A stretch of DNA of 34,487 nucleotides from Thermodesulfobacteriota bacterium (GCA_039028315.1 JBCCIH010000002.1:1-34487); one strand, 5' to 3'. Positions 23,670 to 31,713 are shown, counted from the first letter of the stretch. Translations and numbers: made by a program. The notes: a model not told the origin generated them from the letters alone.

Positions 23670-24238
23670 TGTTCCACTTGATTAAGAACACTCTTAATCC
23701 TTCCAAACACATCATCAATGCTTCCCATTCCGTCAACTTCTGCCAGAACTCCCTGAGCTTTATAATAATCTTTTAAAGGCTCAGTCTGACTTCTGTATAC
23801 GCTTAAACGATTTTTTACAACATCTTCTGTATCGTCTTCTCTTCCTTCTATTTTTGCGCGCTCTAAAATTCTGTTTACGATCTCCCCGTCATTTACTTCA
23901 ATTGAAACAACACTGTCAATTGACTCGTTTTCAGCCTCTAGCATGCCGCTTAGCGCCTCTGCCTGAGCTATTGTACGAGGAAAACCGTCTAACATAAATC
24001 CTTTTCTTGCATCATCTTCTTTTATTCTATCTTTAATAATTCCAATTATTACATCATCAGGAACAAGCTCTCCCTTATCCATAAAAGATTTGGCAAGCGT
24101 TCCCAGTTCAGTACCGTTTTTAACTGCGGACCTTAGCATATCACCTGTTGAAATGTGCGCAGCAACAAAGCTCTCAGAAATCTTATTTGCCTGAGTTCCT
24201 TTTCCTGCTCCCGGTGGTCCGAATAATATTAATCTCAT
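23666..24238 (-). CDS. adk: Adenylate kinase, short form
   Basis: A 190-residue kinase interconverting ATP, ADP and AMP. It has the P-loop G-P-P-G-A-G-K-G-T (7-15), the AMP-site I-S-T-G-D-M-L-R, D-G-F-P-R-T, and the R-x-D-D-x-x-x-x-x-x-x-R pattern. The long LID domain found in E. coli-type enzymes (about 214 residues) is reduced, and no zinc cysteines are seen; this is the short variant. It lies between secY and map, as in many bacteria, with map translationally coupled. Confidence 0.96.
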   Translation of the reverse strand: MRLILFGPPGAGKGTQANKISESFVAAHISTGDMLRSAVKNGTELGTLAKSFMDKGELVPDDVIIGIIKDRIKEDDARKGFMLDGFPRTIAQAEALSGMLEAENESIDSVVSIEVNDGEIVNRILERAKIEGREDDTEDVVKNRLSVYRSQTEPLKDYYKAQGVLAEVDGMGSIDDVFGRIKSVLNQVEQ

Positions 24239-24255
24239 AAACTCAATACACCTCG

Positions 24256-25578
24256 TTATAAATTATATCTACTAGGCCCTTTCATTCCCTTTTTCTTTAC
24301 AAACCCTTCGTAGCTGTGGGTTATAAGGAATGACTCAACCTGCTGTACAAAATCAAGAGTTACACCAACCACAATTAGAAGTGATGTACCTCCGAAATAA
24401 AACGGCAGATTAAAGGGCTCACGTTCTAAAAATGCCGGTATAACACAAACAAACGCCACATATATAGCACCAATGAAAGTAATTCTTCCTAATATCTTGT
24501 CAATATACTCAGCTGTTTTCTTCCCTGGCCTAATCCCTGGGACAAAACCACCGTTTTTTCTGAGGTTGTCTGCCAGATCATCAGGGTTATATATCACCGC
24601 AGTGTAGAAATATGCAAAAAAGATGATTAATGCTGCAAATATTCCATTGTATACAAAGGCATTTTGAAACAGTACGTCTGATAAATCCCTTAGAAACGGA
24701 ACGTTAACAAATGTAAGTATTGTCGCAGGAAATATCAGCAGTGAACTCGCAAAAATTGGAGGAATAACTCCTGCTGTGTTTGTCTTCAGAGGTAAATGCG
24801 AAGACTGGCCTCCGTAGACTTTACGGCCAACTACCCTTTTTGGGTATTGCACAGGGATCTTTCGATACGATCGCTCAACAAATACTATAAAGGCCACAAT
24901 CGCAAGCAGTAATATGAATATAAGAGCAACTCCGAATACTGTGAGCTCTCCGCTGCCAATTAACCTTACTATATCCCAAAACGCTCCCGGCAGTCCTACG
25001 ATGATTGATGCCATAATGATAAGTGAAATACCGTTACCTATTCCACGCTCTGTGATCTGCTCACCAATCCACATAACAAAAAGTGAGCCCGCAGTAAGAG
25101 TAAGCACCGTCATAATCCTAAACGCCCAGCCCGGGTCTTGCACTACCTGTGCTCCCTGACCAAGTCCGCCTTCAAGCGTTACAGCAAGCATAAGCCCCTG
25201 CACAACGCAGATTAGAACGGTTCCGTATCTAGAGTACTGGTTTATCTTTCTTCGCCCAGCTTCTCCCTCTTTTTGCATAGCCTCAAGAGTAGGAAATGCC
25301 TTTACTAGTAGCGACATAATAATCGATGCCGTAATAAACGGCATAACACCCAGTGCAAATACAGAAGCACGCTCAAGTGCGCCTCCAGAGAACATATTTA
25401 AAATGTCAAAGATCGTCCCGCTTGCAGTTTGCTCAAAGAGCTTTACAATCTGCTCGGGGTCAATTCCAGGAATGGGAACAAACACGCCCAACCTATATAC
25501 GATGAGCATAAGCGCTGTAAATAAAAGACGCTTATTAAGCTCAGGTATTCTAGGAATTGAGCCTACATTTCTATTCAT
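24256..25578 (-). CDS. secY: Preprotein translocase subunit SecY
   Basis: A 440-residue inner-membrane protein with about ten membrane helices, forming the channel of the Sec translocon with SecE and SecG. Marks are the first-helix segment R-L-G-V-F-V-P-I-P-G-I-D, the plug-region S-G-G-A-L-E-R-A-S-V-F-A-L-G-V-M-P-F-I-T-A-S-I, G-I-G-N-G-I-S-L-I-I, and the cytoplasmic loop R-P-G-K-K-T-A-E-Y. Its start overlaps the rplO stop by four bases (ATGA). Normal length. Confidence 0.97.
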   Translation of the reverse strand: MNRNVGSIPRIPELNKRLLFTALMLIVYRLGVFVPIPGIDPEQIVKLFEQTASGTIFDILNMFSGGALERASVFALGVMPFITASIIMSLLVKAFPTLEAMQKEGEAGRRKINQYSRYGTVLICVVQGLMLAVTLEGGLGQGAQVVQDPGWAFRIMTVLTLTAGSLFVMWIGEQITERGIGNGISLIIMASIIVGLPGAFWDIVRLIGSGELTVFGVALIFILLLAIVAFIVFVERSYRKIPVQYPKRVVGRKVYGGQSSHLPLKTNTAGVIPPIFASSLLIFPATILTFVNVPFLRDLSDVLFQNAFVYNGIFAALIIFFAYFYTAVIYNPDDLADNLRKNGGFVPGIRPGKKTAEYIDKILGRITFIGAIYVAFVCVIPAFLEREPFNLPFYFGGTSLLIVVGVTLDFVQQVESFLITHSYEGFVKKKGMKGPSRYNL

Positions 25579-26006
25579 ATGGTGTCTGCCTTCCCACCTT
25601 TTTCTTCAATTTTTTGTATAGCACCTTTACTAAAGGCATCTGCTCTAACTGTAAGAGCAAATGGCATCTCGCCGTTACCAAGAATCTTGATAGGCTTTTT
25701 GCCGCTAGCAAGGCCAGATTTAATTAATTCTTCCGGGGTTACAGTATCACCCTCTTTAAACTTGGAGAGATCCTTTACTTGAATAAGATCAAACACAAGT
25801 TTATTAGGGCTTGTAAAGCCGCGCTTTGGCGATCTTAGCTTAAGAGCGGTTTGCCCACCCTCAAACCATGGAGGAACTCCTCCGCCAGAGCGAGAATTTT
25901 GCCCCTTATGGCCTTTACCACTTGTTTTTCCAGTACTTCCTGATCCTCTTCCGACTCTTTTTCTATTCTTTTTGGAGCCAGGCTGAGGAGATAACTTATT
26001 AAGCAT
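25575..26006 (-). CDS. rplO: Ribosomal protein uL15
   Basis: 143 residues with L-S-P-Q-P-G-S-K-K-x-x-K-R-V-G-R-G, the Gly-rich extended segment S-G-K-T-S-G-K-G-H-K-G-Q, R-x-G-G-G-V-P-P-W-F-E-G-G-Q and the C-terminal A-F-S-K-G-A. It is a large-subunit assembly protein. The gene normally upstream of it, rpmD, is absent (see findings). Coupled to secY. Confidence 0.97.
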   Translation of the reverse strand: MLNKLSPQPGSKKNRKRVGRGSGSTGKTSGKGHKGQNSRSGGGVPPWFEGGQTALKLRSPKRGFTSPNKLVFDLIQVKDLSKFKEGDTVTPEELIKSGLASGKKPIKILGNGEMPFALTVRADAFSKGAIQKIEEKGGKADTI

Positions 26007-26098
26007 AATTTTTACCTTCTCAATAAAACTTCAATTTTTAGTAAATCTCAAACAACTTGTTTTCAGTAAAACGCTTATCCGATTAATAATAAAAACTA

Positions 26099-26623
26099 CT
26101 AATTGAAATATGACCTTGGAAGATCTAGATCCGTTAGCTCTTTGCCTCTAACTTTTGCCACTTCCTCTGGCATTCTCAAGTCTAAAAGACCGTTGATAGC
26201 CGCCATAACAACATTTAGCGGATTTGTAGACCCAACTACCTTTGAAAGAACATCGTGTATTCCTGCAAGCTCAACTACCGCACGCACAGCGCCGCCTGCA
26301 ATAACTCCAGTACCAGGAGCGGCCGGTTTTAACATAACGTGGCTTGATACATGCACACCAATTACCTCATGCGGGATAGTGCTCCCCTGTCTTGGTACCT
26401 TTACAAGGCTTTTCTTAGCTTTTTCCATAGCCTTTCTGATCGCGTCAGGTACTTCGTTTGATTTCCCCAAGGCAACTCCAATAACGCCGTCTTCATTCCC
26501 TACTACTGCAAGAGCTGTAAAGTGAAATCTTTTTCCACCTTTAGTAACTTTTGCAACTCGTCTTATGTCAACGACTTTTTCCTTAAGTTCAAAATCGTTC
26601 GGGTCTAATTTTTCGTTCTGCAA
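26099..26623 (-). CDS. rpsE: Ribosomal protein uS5
   Basis: 174 residues with the double-stranded RNA-binding N-terminal domain (V-V-D-I-R-R-V-A-K-V-T-K-G-G-K-R-F-x-F-x-A-L-V-V-type segment, here T-A-L-A-V-V-G), P-H-E-V-I-G and A-G-G-A-V-R-A-V-x-E-x-A-G-I. The start is a TTG with AGGAGG 5 bases upstream; no ATG lies nearby. It contributes to decoding accuracy at the mRNA entry site. A 92-base non-coding gap follows where rpmD would be expected. Confidence 0.97.
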   Translation of the reverse strand: MQNEKLDPNDFELKEKVVDIRRVAKVTKGGKRFHFTALAVVGNEDGVIGVALGKSNEVPDAIRKAMEKAKKSLVKVPRQGSTIPHEVIGVHVSSHVMLKPAAPGTGVIAGGAVRAVVELAGIHDVLSKVVGSTNPLNVVMAAINGLLDLRMPEEVAKVRGKELTDLDLPRSYFN

Positions 26624-26654
26624 AGATGCCTCCTAAAAATTCTTATCCTATATC

Positions 26655-27026
26655 TTAAAATTCAAGCCCTGATTCTCTGGCTGCGTCTGCTAGTGATTTT
26701 ACCCTTCCATGAAAGGGGTATCCGCCACGGTCAAAAGTTACTTGTTTAATACCTTTTGCTGCAGCAAGCTCACCTAAGTGCTTACCAACTGCACTTGCAA
26801 TATCAGTCTTCCCTTTAGCGTCTTTATCGACGCTTTCTTTAACCTTAGGTGTAAGTGAAGAAGACGCAACGATAGTATTCATTGTCGAATCGTCAATAAT
26901 CTGAGCATAAATATGCTTAGCTGACTTAAAAACGGAAAGCCTTGGTTTCGAAGTGTTTCCGTTAATCTTTTTTCTGACTCTTTTGTGTCTTAAATTCTTT
27001 CTGCTTTTTCTGCTTGCTACTTTCAT
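26655..27026 (-). CDS. rplR: Ribosomal protein uL18
   Basis: 123 residues with a basic N-terminus (R-K-S-R-K-N-L-R-H-K-R-V-R-K-K), R-L-S-V-F-K-S-x-K-H-I-Y-A-Q-I-I-D-D, and the C-terminal F-D-R-G-G-Y-x-F-H-G-R-V-K-x-L-A-D-A-A-R-E-x-G-L. It binds 5S rRNA in the central protuberance together with uL5. Two bases separate it from rplF. Confidence 0.97.
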   Translation of the reverse strand: MKVASRKSRKNLRHKRVRKKINGNTSKPRLSVFKSAKHIYAQIIDDSTMNTIVASSSLTPKVKESVDKDAKGKTDIASAVGKHLGELAAAKGIKQVTFDRGGYPFHGRVKSLADAARESGLEF

Positions 27027-27028
27027 TT

Positions 27029-27571
27029 TTATTTAGCCCCTGCCTTACCAGGTTTTAGTCTTAAAATCTCATCAGAATATCTAACGCCCTTTCCTTTGTA
27101 TGCATCAGGGGGTCTTAGTTTTCTAATCCTTGCAGCGGTCTCTCCGACTAGCTGTTTATCAATGCCCTCAAGAATTAGTCTTGTTCCTCTTTCCTCAATC
27201 TTAGAGCTAACACCCTCGGGCAATGTGTAGTCTATCGGGTTTGAATATCCTAAGCTAAAGGTAAGACCTTTTCCTTTGGATTCAACCCTATAACCAACAC
27301 CACTGATTTCTAAAGTAATGCTAAACCCTGTACTTACGCCGGTAACCATATTGGAAATAAGCGAACGAGTCAGCCCGTGAAGAGCTTTTAACTTTTTTTC
27401 ATCACTGTGTCTTTCTATGAGGACATTGTTTTCCTCTAATTTTGCCTCTATACCTGTAGGGATATCCCAGGACAACTTACCCTTGCCGCCTTCGACAAGA
27501 ACTAAGCCGTCTTTAAAGTTTACTTTTACCCCATCTGGTACGGGTATAGGTTTTCTACCAATTCGTGACAT
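27029..27571 (-). CDS. rplF: Ribosomal protein uL6
   Basis: 180 residues from the ATG at 27571, selected because the family start M-S-R-I-G-R-K-P-I-P-V-P begins there and AAGGA lies 8 bases upstream; a longer frame to 27637 would overlap rpsH. The two uL6 domains are recognisable, with G-V-G-Y-R-V in the first half and R-x-x-R-P-P-D-A-Y-K-G-K-G-V-R-Y near the end. It lies at the factor-binding site of the large subunit. Confidence 0.97.
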   Translation of the reverse strand: MSRIGRKPIPVPDGVKVNFKDGLVLVEGGKGKLSWDIPTGIEAKLEENNVLIERHSDEKKLKALHGLTRSLISNMVTGVSTGFSITLEISGVGYRVESKGKGLTFSLGYSNPIDYTLPEGVSSKIEERGTRLILEGIDKQLVGETAARIRKLRPPDAYKGKGVRYSDEILRLKPGKAGAK

Positions 27572-27581
27572 TTTAATATCC

Positions 27582-27974
27582 TTATAAAATTGAACAAATA
27601 AGCTCGCCACCAACGCCTTGAGTTCTGGCTTCAGCACCAGTCATGATGCCTTTAGATGTTGAGAGTACGCAAATTCCAAGACCGCCTTTAATTCTAGGGA
27701 TATCGGTTTTGTTTACATAAACTCGCCTGCTCGGCTTACTTATTCTTTTAATTTCCTTAATTACGCTTTCTTTCTTACCGGTATATGCAAGAGTTATATT
27801 TATTGCCTGGCGTCCGTTATCTTCAGCCATTTTATAATCTTTTATATAGCCTTGCTCTTTTAGTATCCTTGCAATCTCAACCTTGTACTGCGATAAAGGA
27901 ATACTAACAGTATTATGTCCTGCTATTAGTGCATTTCTAATTCTTGCCAACATGTCTGCTATTGGATCTGTCAT
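27582..27974 (-). CDS. rpsH: Ribosomal protein uS8
   Basis: 130 residues, M-T-D-P-I-A-D-M-L-A-R-I-R-N-A at the start, and the C-terminal signature L-S-T-S-K-G-I-M-T-G-x-E-A-R. It binds helix 21 of 16S rRNA and in some bacteria represses the spc operon. No repressor-binding structure was identified here. It is 18 bases downstream of rpsN and 10 bases before rplF. Confidence 0.97.
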   Translation of the reverse strand: MTDPIADMLARIRNALIAGHNTVSIPLSQYKVEIARILKEQGYIKDYKMAEDNGRQAINITLAYTGKKESVIKEIKRISKPSRRVYVNKTDIPRIKGGLGICVLSTSKGIMTGAEARTQGVGGELICSIL

Positions 27975-27992
27975 TTCTTTAGCCTCTTATAT

Positions 27993-28178
27993 TTACCAAC
28001 TCGACTTTCTAACGCCTGGAATTCTGCCAAAACTTGCTAGGTCTCTAAAACAAAGTCTGCACATATCAAACTTTCGCATATAACCCCTTGGCCGTCCGCA
28101 AAGTTTGCATCTGTTTCGCTTTCTACCTTTATATTTTGGCTCTTTTTCTGACTTTATAACCAGCGCTTTTCTAGCCAT
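27993..28178 (-). CDS. rpsN: Ribosomal protein uS14, zinc-binding short form
   Basis: 61 residues with a four-cysteine zinc site, C24-x-x-C27 and C40-x-x-C43, and the typical R-N-R-C-K-L-C-G-R-P-R-G-Y-M-R-K-F start of the core and G-x-I-P-G-V-R-K-S-S-W ending. This short zinc form (type Z) differs from the about 100-residue Cys-free protein of E. coli and gives the organism a zinc requirement in the small-subunit head. Confidence 0.97.
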   Translation of the reverse strand: MARKALVIKSEKEPKYKGRKRNRCKLCGRPRGYMRKFDMCRLCFRDLASFGRIPGVRKSSW

Positions 28179-28190
28179 TACATCTTTCTC

Positions 28191-28745
28191 CTAGTTTTTT
28201 ATAAAAGGCATGCCAAATTCTTCAAGAAGACCTTTGGCTTCCTCATCTGTTTTTGCTGAAGTTACGATTGTTACATTCATACCTTTTAAATATTGAACCT
28301 TGCTATAATCAATCTCTGGAAATATGACCTGATCTCTTAGTCCTAGTGTATAGTTCCCGCGTCCATCAAAAGCTTTTGTGGAAATACCTCTAAAATCTCT
28401 AACCTGAGGTAGTGCAAGACTGATTAATCTATCTAAAAATTCATACATTATTGTGGAGCGAAGAGTAACTGAGCAACCTATTGGCACTCCTTCACGTAGT
28501 TTAAAACCGGCGATCGAATTTTTTGCTTTTCTGATAACTGGTTTCTGACCGGTTATTCGTGTGATTTCATCAACAGCTTCGTCTATTACTTTATTGTCCT
28601 TTCCGCCGTCGCTCAATCTTCCAAGCCCCATGTTTATTACAATCTTCTCAATCTTCGGAACCTGCATAGGGTTACTGTAAGAGAATTTCTCTTTTAGAGC
28701 AGGTGTTACGCTTTCGTTGTATATATCCTTCATTCTTGGTGCCAT
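28191..28745 (-). CDS. rplE: Ribosomal protein uL5
   Basis: 184 residues with M-Q-V-P-K-I-E-K-I-V-I-N-M-G-L-G, I-T-G-Q-K-P-V-x-R-K-A-K-x-S-I-A-G-F-K-L-R-x-G, and R-D-F-R-G-I-S-x-K-A-F-D-G-R-G-N-Y. It binds 5S rRNA and contacts the small subunit through the central protuberance. GGAGA lies upstream of the ATG. Slightly longer than many homologues only through its ends. Confidence 0.97.
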   Translation of the reverse strand: MAPRMKDIYNESVTPALKEKFSYSNPMQVPKIEKIVINMGLGRLSDGGKDNKVIDEAVDEITRITGQKPVIRKAKNSIAGFKLREGVPIGCSVTLRSTIMYEFLDRLISLALPQVRDFRGISTKAFDGRGNYTLGLRDQVIFPEIDYSKVQYLKGMNVTIVTSAKTDEEAKGLLEEFGMPFIKN

Positions 28746-28747
28746 TA

Positions 28748-29086
28748 TTACTTAATCTCCTCACCACTACGCTTGCTGAATCTCACTCTCTCTCCCGTGC
28801 TAAGCTCTCTTCTGCCAATTCTAGTTGGCTTTTTTTCAGTCTCATCATATATCATCAGATTAGAGATATGAATTGGAGCTTCTTTCTCAACTATTCCCCC
28901 CGTTGGATTAGCCTGAGTAGGGCGCGTGTGCCGCTTAACAATATTAAGCTTTTCTACAAGCGCTTGGTTCTTAGACCTAAGCACTTTAATAACTTGCCCT
29001 GTTTTACCTTTTTCTTTACCTGATACGACGTAAACAGTATCACCTTTTTTAACATTCATTTTTCTTCTATTTGCCTGAGCACCCAT
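28748..29086 (-). CDS. rplX: Ribosomal protein uL24
   Basis: 112 residues from the ATG at 29086. This start is 9 bases after GGAGG (29096-29100) and only one base after the rplN stop; a TTG at 29095 is too close to that site and an internal ATG at 29059 lacks one. The KOW motif is visible as V-K-K-G-D-T-V-Y-V-V-S-G-K-E-K-G-K-T-G. It is an early assembly protein near the exit tunnel. Confidence 0.95.
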   Translation of the reverse strand: MGAQANRRKMNVKKGDTVYVVSGKEKGKTGQVIKVLRSKNQALVEKLNIVKRHTRPTQANPTGGIVEKEAPIHISNLMIYDETEKKPTRIGRRELSTGERVRFSKRSGEEIK

Positions 29087-29087
29087 T

Positions 29088-29456
29088 CTACACAACCTCC
29101 GGTGCTAGAGAGATAATTTTCATAAAACCCTTAAGCCTAAGCTCACGGGCAATCGGACCAAAAACACGGGTTCCCATTGGCTCATTTTCTTTATTGATAA
29201 TTACTGCTGCATTGTTGTCAAACCTTACATATGAACCGTCTCCGCGTCTCTGCTCTTTTTTAGTGCGGACTATAACAGCCTGGTGCACAGAACCCTTATC
29301 CACTTTTGCATTTGGAATAGCTTCTTTTACTGAAACTACAACTACATCGCCGAGCCTTGCATATTTTCTGCCGGACCCGCCTAGTACTTTGATACAAAAG
29401 AGCCTCTTGGCTCCAGTATTATCGGCTGAATCTAAATAAGTCGTTGATTGAATCAC
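29088..29456 (-). CDS. rplN: Ribosomal protein uL14
   Basis: 122 residues, M-I-Q-S-x-T-Y-L-x-x-A-D-N-T-G-A-K start, the V-V-V-V-S-V-K-E-A-I-P strand, the K-x-x-x-H-Q-A-V-I-V-R-T segment and the C-terminal M-K-I-I-S-L-A-P-E-V. It sits on the intersubunit face and binds the silencing factor RsfS. Its first base overlaps the last base of rpsQ. Confidence 0.97.
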   Translation of the reverse strand: MIQSTTYLDSADNTGAKRLFCIKVLGGSGRKYARLGDVVVVSVKEAIPNAKVDKGSVHQAVIVRTKKEQRRGDGSYVRFDNNAAVIINKENEPMGTRVFGPIARELRLKGFMKIISLAPEVV

Positions 29457-29758
29457 TACCCTTCTCCTCCTGCGTTATCAATACTTTGCAGTTCAGCCTC
29501 TAATGCACTGCTGGATTCTAATATTTTGCTCACTTTCCATCTCTTGGTCTTACTGTATGGCCTACCCTCTAGGATTAGCACTTTATCCCCAACTTTGCAT
29601 TGGCCGCTTTCATCATGAGCAATAAACTTAGTATTTCTCTTAATCGATTTATGATATCTTTTGTGCTTTTTTATCTGTATAACATCAACAATGACGGTTT
29701 TATCCATCTTGTCGCCGATTACCGTACCAACTCTAGATTGAAATTTTCCTCTAGCCAT
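29456..29758 (-). CDS. rpsQ: Ribosomal protein uS17
   Basis: 100 residues, with G-T-V-I-G-D-K-M-D-K-T-V-I-V, K-H-K-R-Y-H-K-x-I-K-R-x-T-K-F-x-A-H-D-E and the Y-S-K-T-K-R-W-K-V segment. About 15 extra residues at the C-terminus (Glu/Gly-rich) make it a little longer than usual and carry it into the first base of rplN. An OB-fold protein that binds 16S rRNA early. Confidence 0.96.
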   Translation of the reverse strand: MARGKFQSRVGTVIGDKMDKTVIVDVIQIKKHKRYHKSIKRNTKFIAHDESGQCKVGDKVLILEGRPYSKTKRWKVSKILESSSALEAELQSIDNAGGEG

Positions 29759-29773
29759 ATTCCAAACTACTCC

Positions 29774-29965
29774 TTAATTAAGACCCTTTTCTTTTTTTAT
29801 TGTGAGCACTCTAGCAAGATCTCTTTTTAAATTTCTAATCCTAGCAACGTTAGTGGTCTGCTGAGTAGCAACCTGAATTCTAAGGTTGAAGATCTCTTCC
29901 TTAAGCTCATTTTCTGTTTTGTTTAATTCGTCGTCTGTAAGTTCTCTTATTTCCTGTGGCTTCAT
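29774..29965 (-). CDS. rpmC: Ribosomal protein uL29
   Basis: 63 residues, M-K-P-Q-E-I-R-E-L-T-D-D-E-L at the start and N-V-A-R-I-R-N-L-K-R-D-L-A-R-V-L-T near the end, the usual two-helix hairpin. It lies beside the exit tunnel, where it helps bind the signal recognition particle and trigger factor. Overlaps the rplP stop by four bases. Confidence 0.96.
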   Translation of the reverse strand: MKPQEIRELTDDELNKTENELKEEIFNLRIQVATQQTTNVARIRNLKRDLARVLTIKKEKGLN

Positions 29966-30387
29966 CCTAATATATCCCCCTGGCTTCTTGAAACCATTTT
30001 GGTTTTCACAGGAAGCTTATGCGATGCTAATCTGAAAGCTTCTTTAGCAAGCTCTTCTGTTAGTCCAGCTATCTCGTAGATCATAGTGCCTCTTTTAAGA
30101 GGTGCTACATAGCTGTCCACATCTCCCTTTCCTTTACCCATTCTGGTTTCAGCAGGTTTTTTAGTAATAGGTTTATGAGGAAAAACTCTTATCCAAAGCT
30201 TAGCACCACGTTTTACATGACGGGTGATTGCAACACGGGCTGCCTCAATCTGACGAGATGTGAGCTTTCCGCATTCAAGTGACTGAAGACCATACTCTCC
30301 AAATGCCATTGAAGCCCCTTTCGTTGCTTTTCCTCTTATTCTGCCTTTAAATACCTTTCTATATTTTGTTCTCGACGGTTGTAACAT
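29962..30387 (-). CDS. rplP: Ribosomal protein uL16
   Basis: 141 residues, M-L-Q-P-S-R-T-K-Y-R-K-x-F-K-G-R-x-R-G start, the F-G-x-Y-G-L-Q-S-L segment, I-R-x-F-P-H-K-P-I-T-K-K-P-A-E-T-R-M-G-K-G-K-G and the closing A-x-x-K-L-P-V-K-T-K. It helps shape the A-site region of the large subunit. Coupled to rpmC downstream. Confidence 0.97.
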   Translation of the reverse strand: MLQPSRTKYRKVFKGRIRGKATKGASMAFGEYGLQSLECGKLTSRQIEAARVAITRHVKRGAKLWIRVFPHKPITKKPAETRMGKGKGDVDSYVAPLKRGTMIYEIAGLTEELAKEAFRLASHKLPVKTKMVSRSQGDILG

Positions 30388-30399
30388 CTTTATTCACCA

Positions 30400-31053
30400 T
30401 TAAATCGTTTGTTTGCTTTTCTTCTCAAGCACTTCGCCTTTGAAAATCCACACTTTAATTCCTATTATTCCGTATGTTGTTTTTGCCTCAGCAAAACCGT
30501 AGTCGATATCTGCTCTAAGTGTTGTAAGAGGAACCCTGCCCTCTCTATACCACTCTTTCCTCGCGATCTCGGCTCCGCCAAGTCTTCCTGATACCATGAC
30601 TTTAATTCCTAATGCGCCTAATCTTAGGGCAGAGGCAATAACCCTTTTCATAGCCCTTCTGTATGCAACACGGCGCTCTAGCTGAAGCGCAGCATTCTCT
30701 GCAACCAGCTGAGCATCTACTTCTGGTCTTTTAACTTCTCTTATATCTAAATAAATATCTTTTCCTGTCATATCGGCAAGCCTTCTTCTCAAGGACTCAA
30801 TCTCTTGCCCTTTACGGCCGATTATCATGCCGGGTCTCGCTGAGTTTATAATAATGCGCACTCTCTCAGATGCTGCTCTTTCAAGCTCGATCTTAGAGAT
30901 TGCGGCCTGATAGAACTCACTCTTGATCAGATCTCTGATCCGTAAATCCTCATGAAGAAGGTCTGTGTAGCGCTTTTTCTCGGCAAACCACTTAGAATCC
31001 CAAGTTTTTGTAATTCCCAGTCTCAGCCCTATAGGGCAAACTTTCTGACCCAA
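30400..31053 (-). CDS. rpsC: Ribosomal protein uS3
   Basis: 217 residues from the TTG at 31053: AGGGGG (31066-31061) sits 7 bases upstream, and the family start M-G-Q-K-V-x-P-I-G-L-R-L-G-I begins there. A longer frame to 31074 would run back into rplV. Marks are the KH-domain G-M-I-I-G-R-K-G-Q-E-I and the C-terminal G-R-L-G-G-A-E-I-A-R and G-I-I-G-I-K-V-W-I. It lies at the mRNA entry channel. One base separates it from the rplV stop. Confidence 0.96.
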   Translation of the reverse strand: MGQKVCPIGLRLGITKTWDSKWFAEKKRYTDLLHEDLRIRDLIKSEFYQAAISKIELERAASERVRIIINSARPGMIIGRKGQEIESLRRRLADMTGKDIYLDIREVKRPEVDAQLVAENAALQLERRVAYRRAMKRVIASALRLGALGIKVMVSGRLGGAEIARKEWYREGRVPLTTLRADIDYGFAEAKTTYGIIGIKVWIFKGEVLEKKSKQTI

Positions 31054-31054
31054 T

Positions 31055-31393
31055 TTATAGCCCCCTTTCTTCAAGCACGATTGTTATATGACTCATTCTT
31101 TTGTTCCTTGCTGTGGCCCTTCCCTGAGCTCTTGCTCTTATTCTTTTAATAGTAGGCCCTTTGTTTGAATATATTTCCTTTATGTACAAACTCTCTGTAT
31201 CTGAATGTCCTTTCTCTGCAGCATTAGCAACTGCTGATTTGAGCAGCTTAGCGATATCAGGTGCAGAGCGCTTTCTTACAGAAGAGAGAATAGCGAAAGC
31301 CTCTTCCACGTCTGCTCCTCTAATTAGATTCAGCACTACCGAGAGTTTTTTAGGTGATGCTCTATAGAATTTTTTTACAGCTTGCGAAACCAT
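31055..31393 (-). CDS. rplV: Ribosomal protein uL22
   Basis: 112 residues with Y-R-A-S-P-K-K-L-x-x-V-L-N-L-I-R-G, A-x-x-I-L-x-x-x-x-K-R-S-A-P and the C-terminal loop G-P-T-I-K-R-I-R-A-R-A-Q-G-R-A-T, which reaches into the nascent-peptide tunnel and is a known site of macrolide resistance changes; the sequence there looks ordinary. Its end carries the ribosome-binding site of rpsC. Confidence 0.96.
   Translation of the reverse strand: MVSQAVKKFYRASPKKLSVVLNLIRGADVEEAFAILSSVRKRSAPDIAKLLKSAVANAAEKGHSDTESLYIKEIYSNKGPTIKRIRARAQGRATARNKRMSHITIVLEERGL
31061..31066 (-). promoter_or_regulatory. Ribosome-binding site deciding the rpsC start
   Basis: AGGGGG on the minus strand inside the last codons of rplV, 7 bases before the TTG at 31053. 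It supports the TTG as the rpsC start rather than the in-frame TTG at 31074. Confidence 0.7.
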
Positions 31394-31416
31394 TTTTCAC
31401 CTTTTCTAATTATTTT

Positions 31417-31704
31417 CTATCTTTTGCCCATCTTCGACTTCTTATCGCCGCCAGCATGGCTATGGAATGTGCGGGTCGGAGAAAATTCTCCGAGCTTGTG
31501 CCCAACCATATGCTCAGTTACGTATACAGGGATAAACTTTTTCCCATTATGAACAGCGAACGTAAGTCCTATCATATCTGGAGAGACCATTGAGCCTCTG
31601 GACCAAGTTTTAATAATGCGCGGATTTGCCTGAGCTTTTTCCGCCAGCACTTTCTTTTCTAACTTCTCATCAATATATGGACCTTTTTTACTCGACCTAG
31701 GCAT
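31417..31704 (-). CDS. rpsS: Ribosomal protein uS19
   Basis: 95 residues, M-P-R-S-x-K-K-G-P-Y-I-D at the start and the signature V-Y-V-T-E-H-M-V-G-H-K-L-G-E-F-S-P-T-R-T-F near the end. It is in the small-subunit head beside uS13. Nine bases separate it from the rplB stop. Confidence 0.97.
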   Translation of the reverse strand: MPRSSKKGPYIDEKLEKKVLAEKAQANPRIIKTWSRGSMVSPDMIGLTFAVHNGKKFIPVYVTEHMVGHKLGEFSPTRTFHSHAGGDKKSKMGKR

Positions 31705-31713
31705 AATTTCTCC

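Noticed and set aside
26007..26098. A remnant of rpmD in the rpsE-rplO gap.
   Set aside because: The 92 bases have no stretch resembling uL30 in any frame and are too short, so I call it absence rather than a pseudogene.
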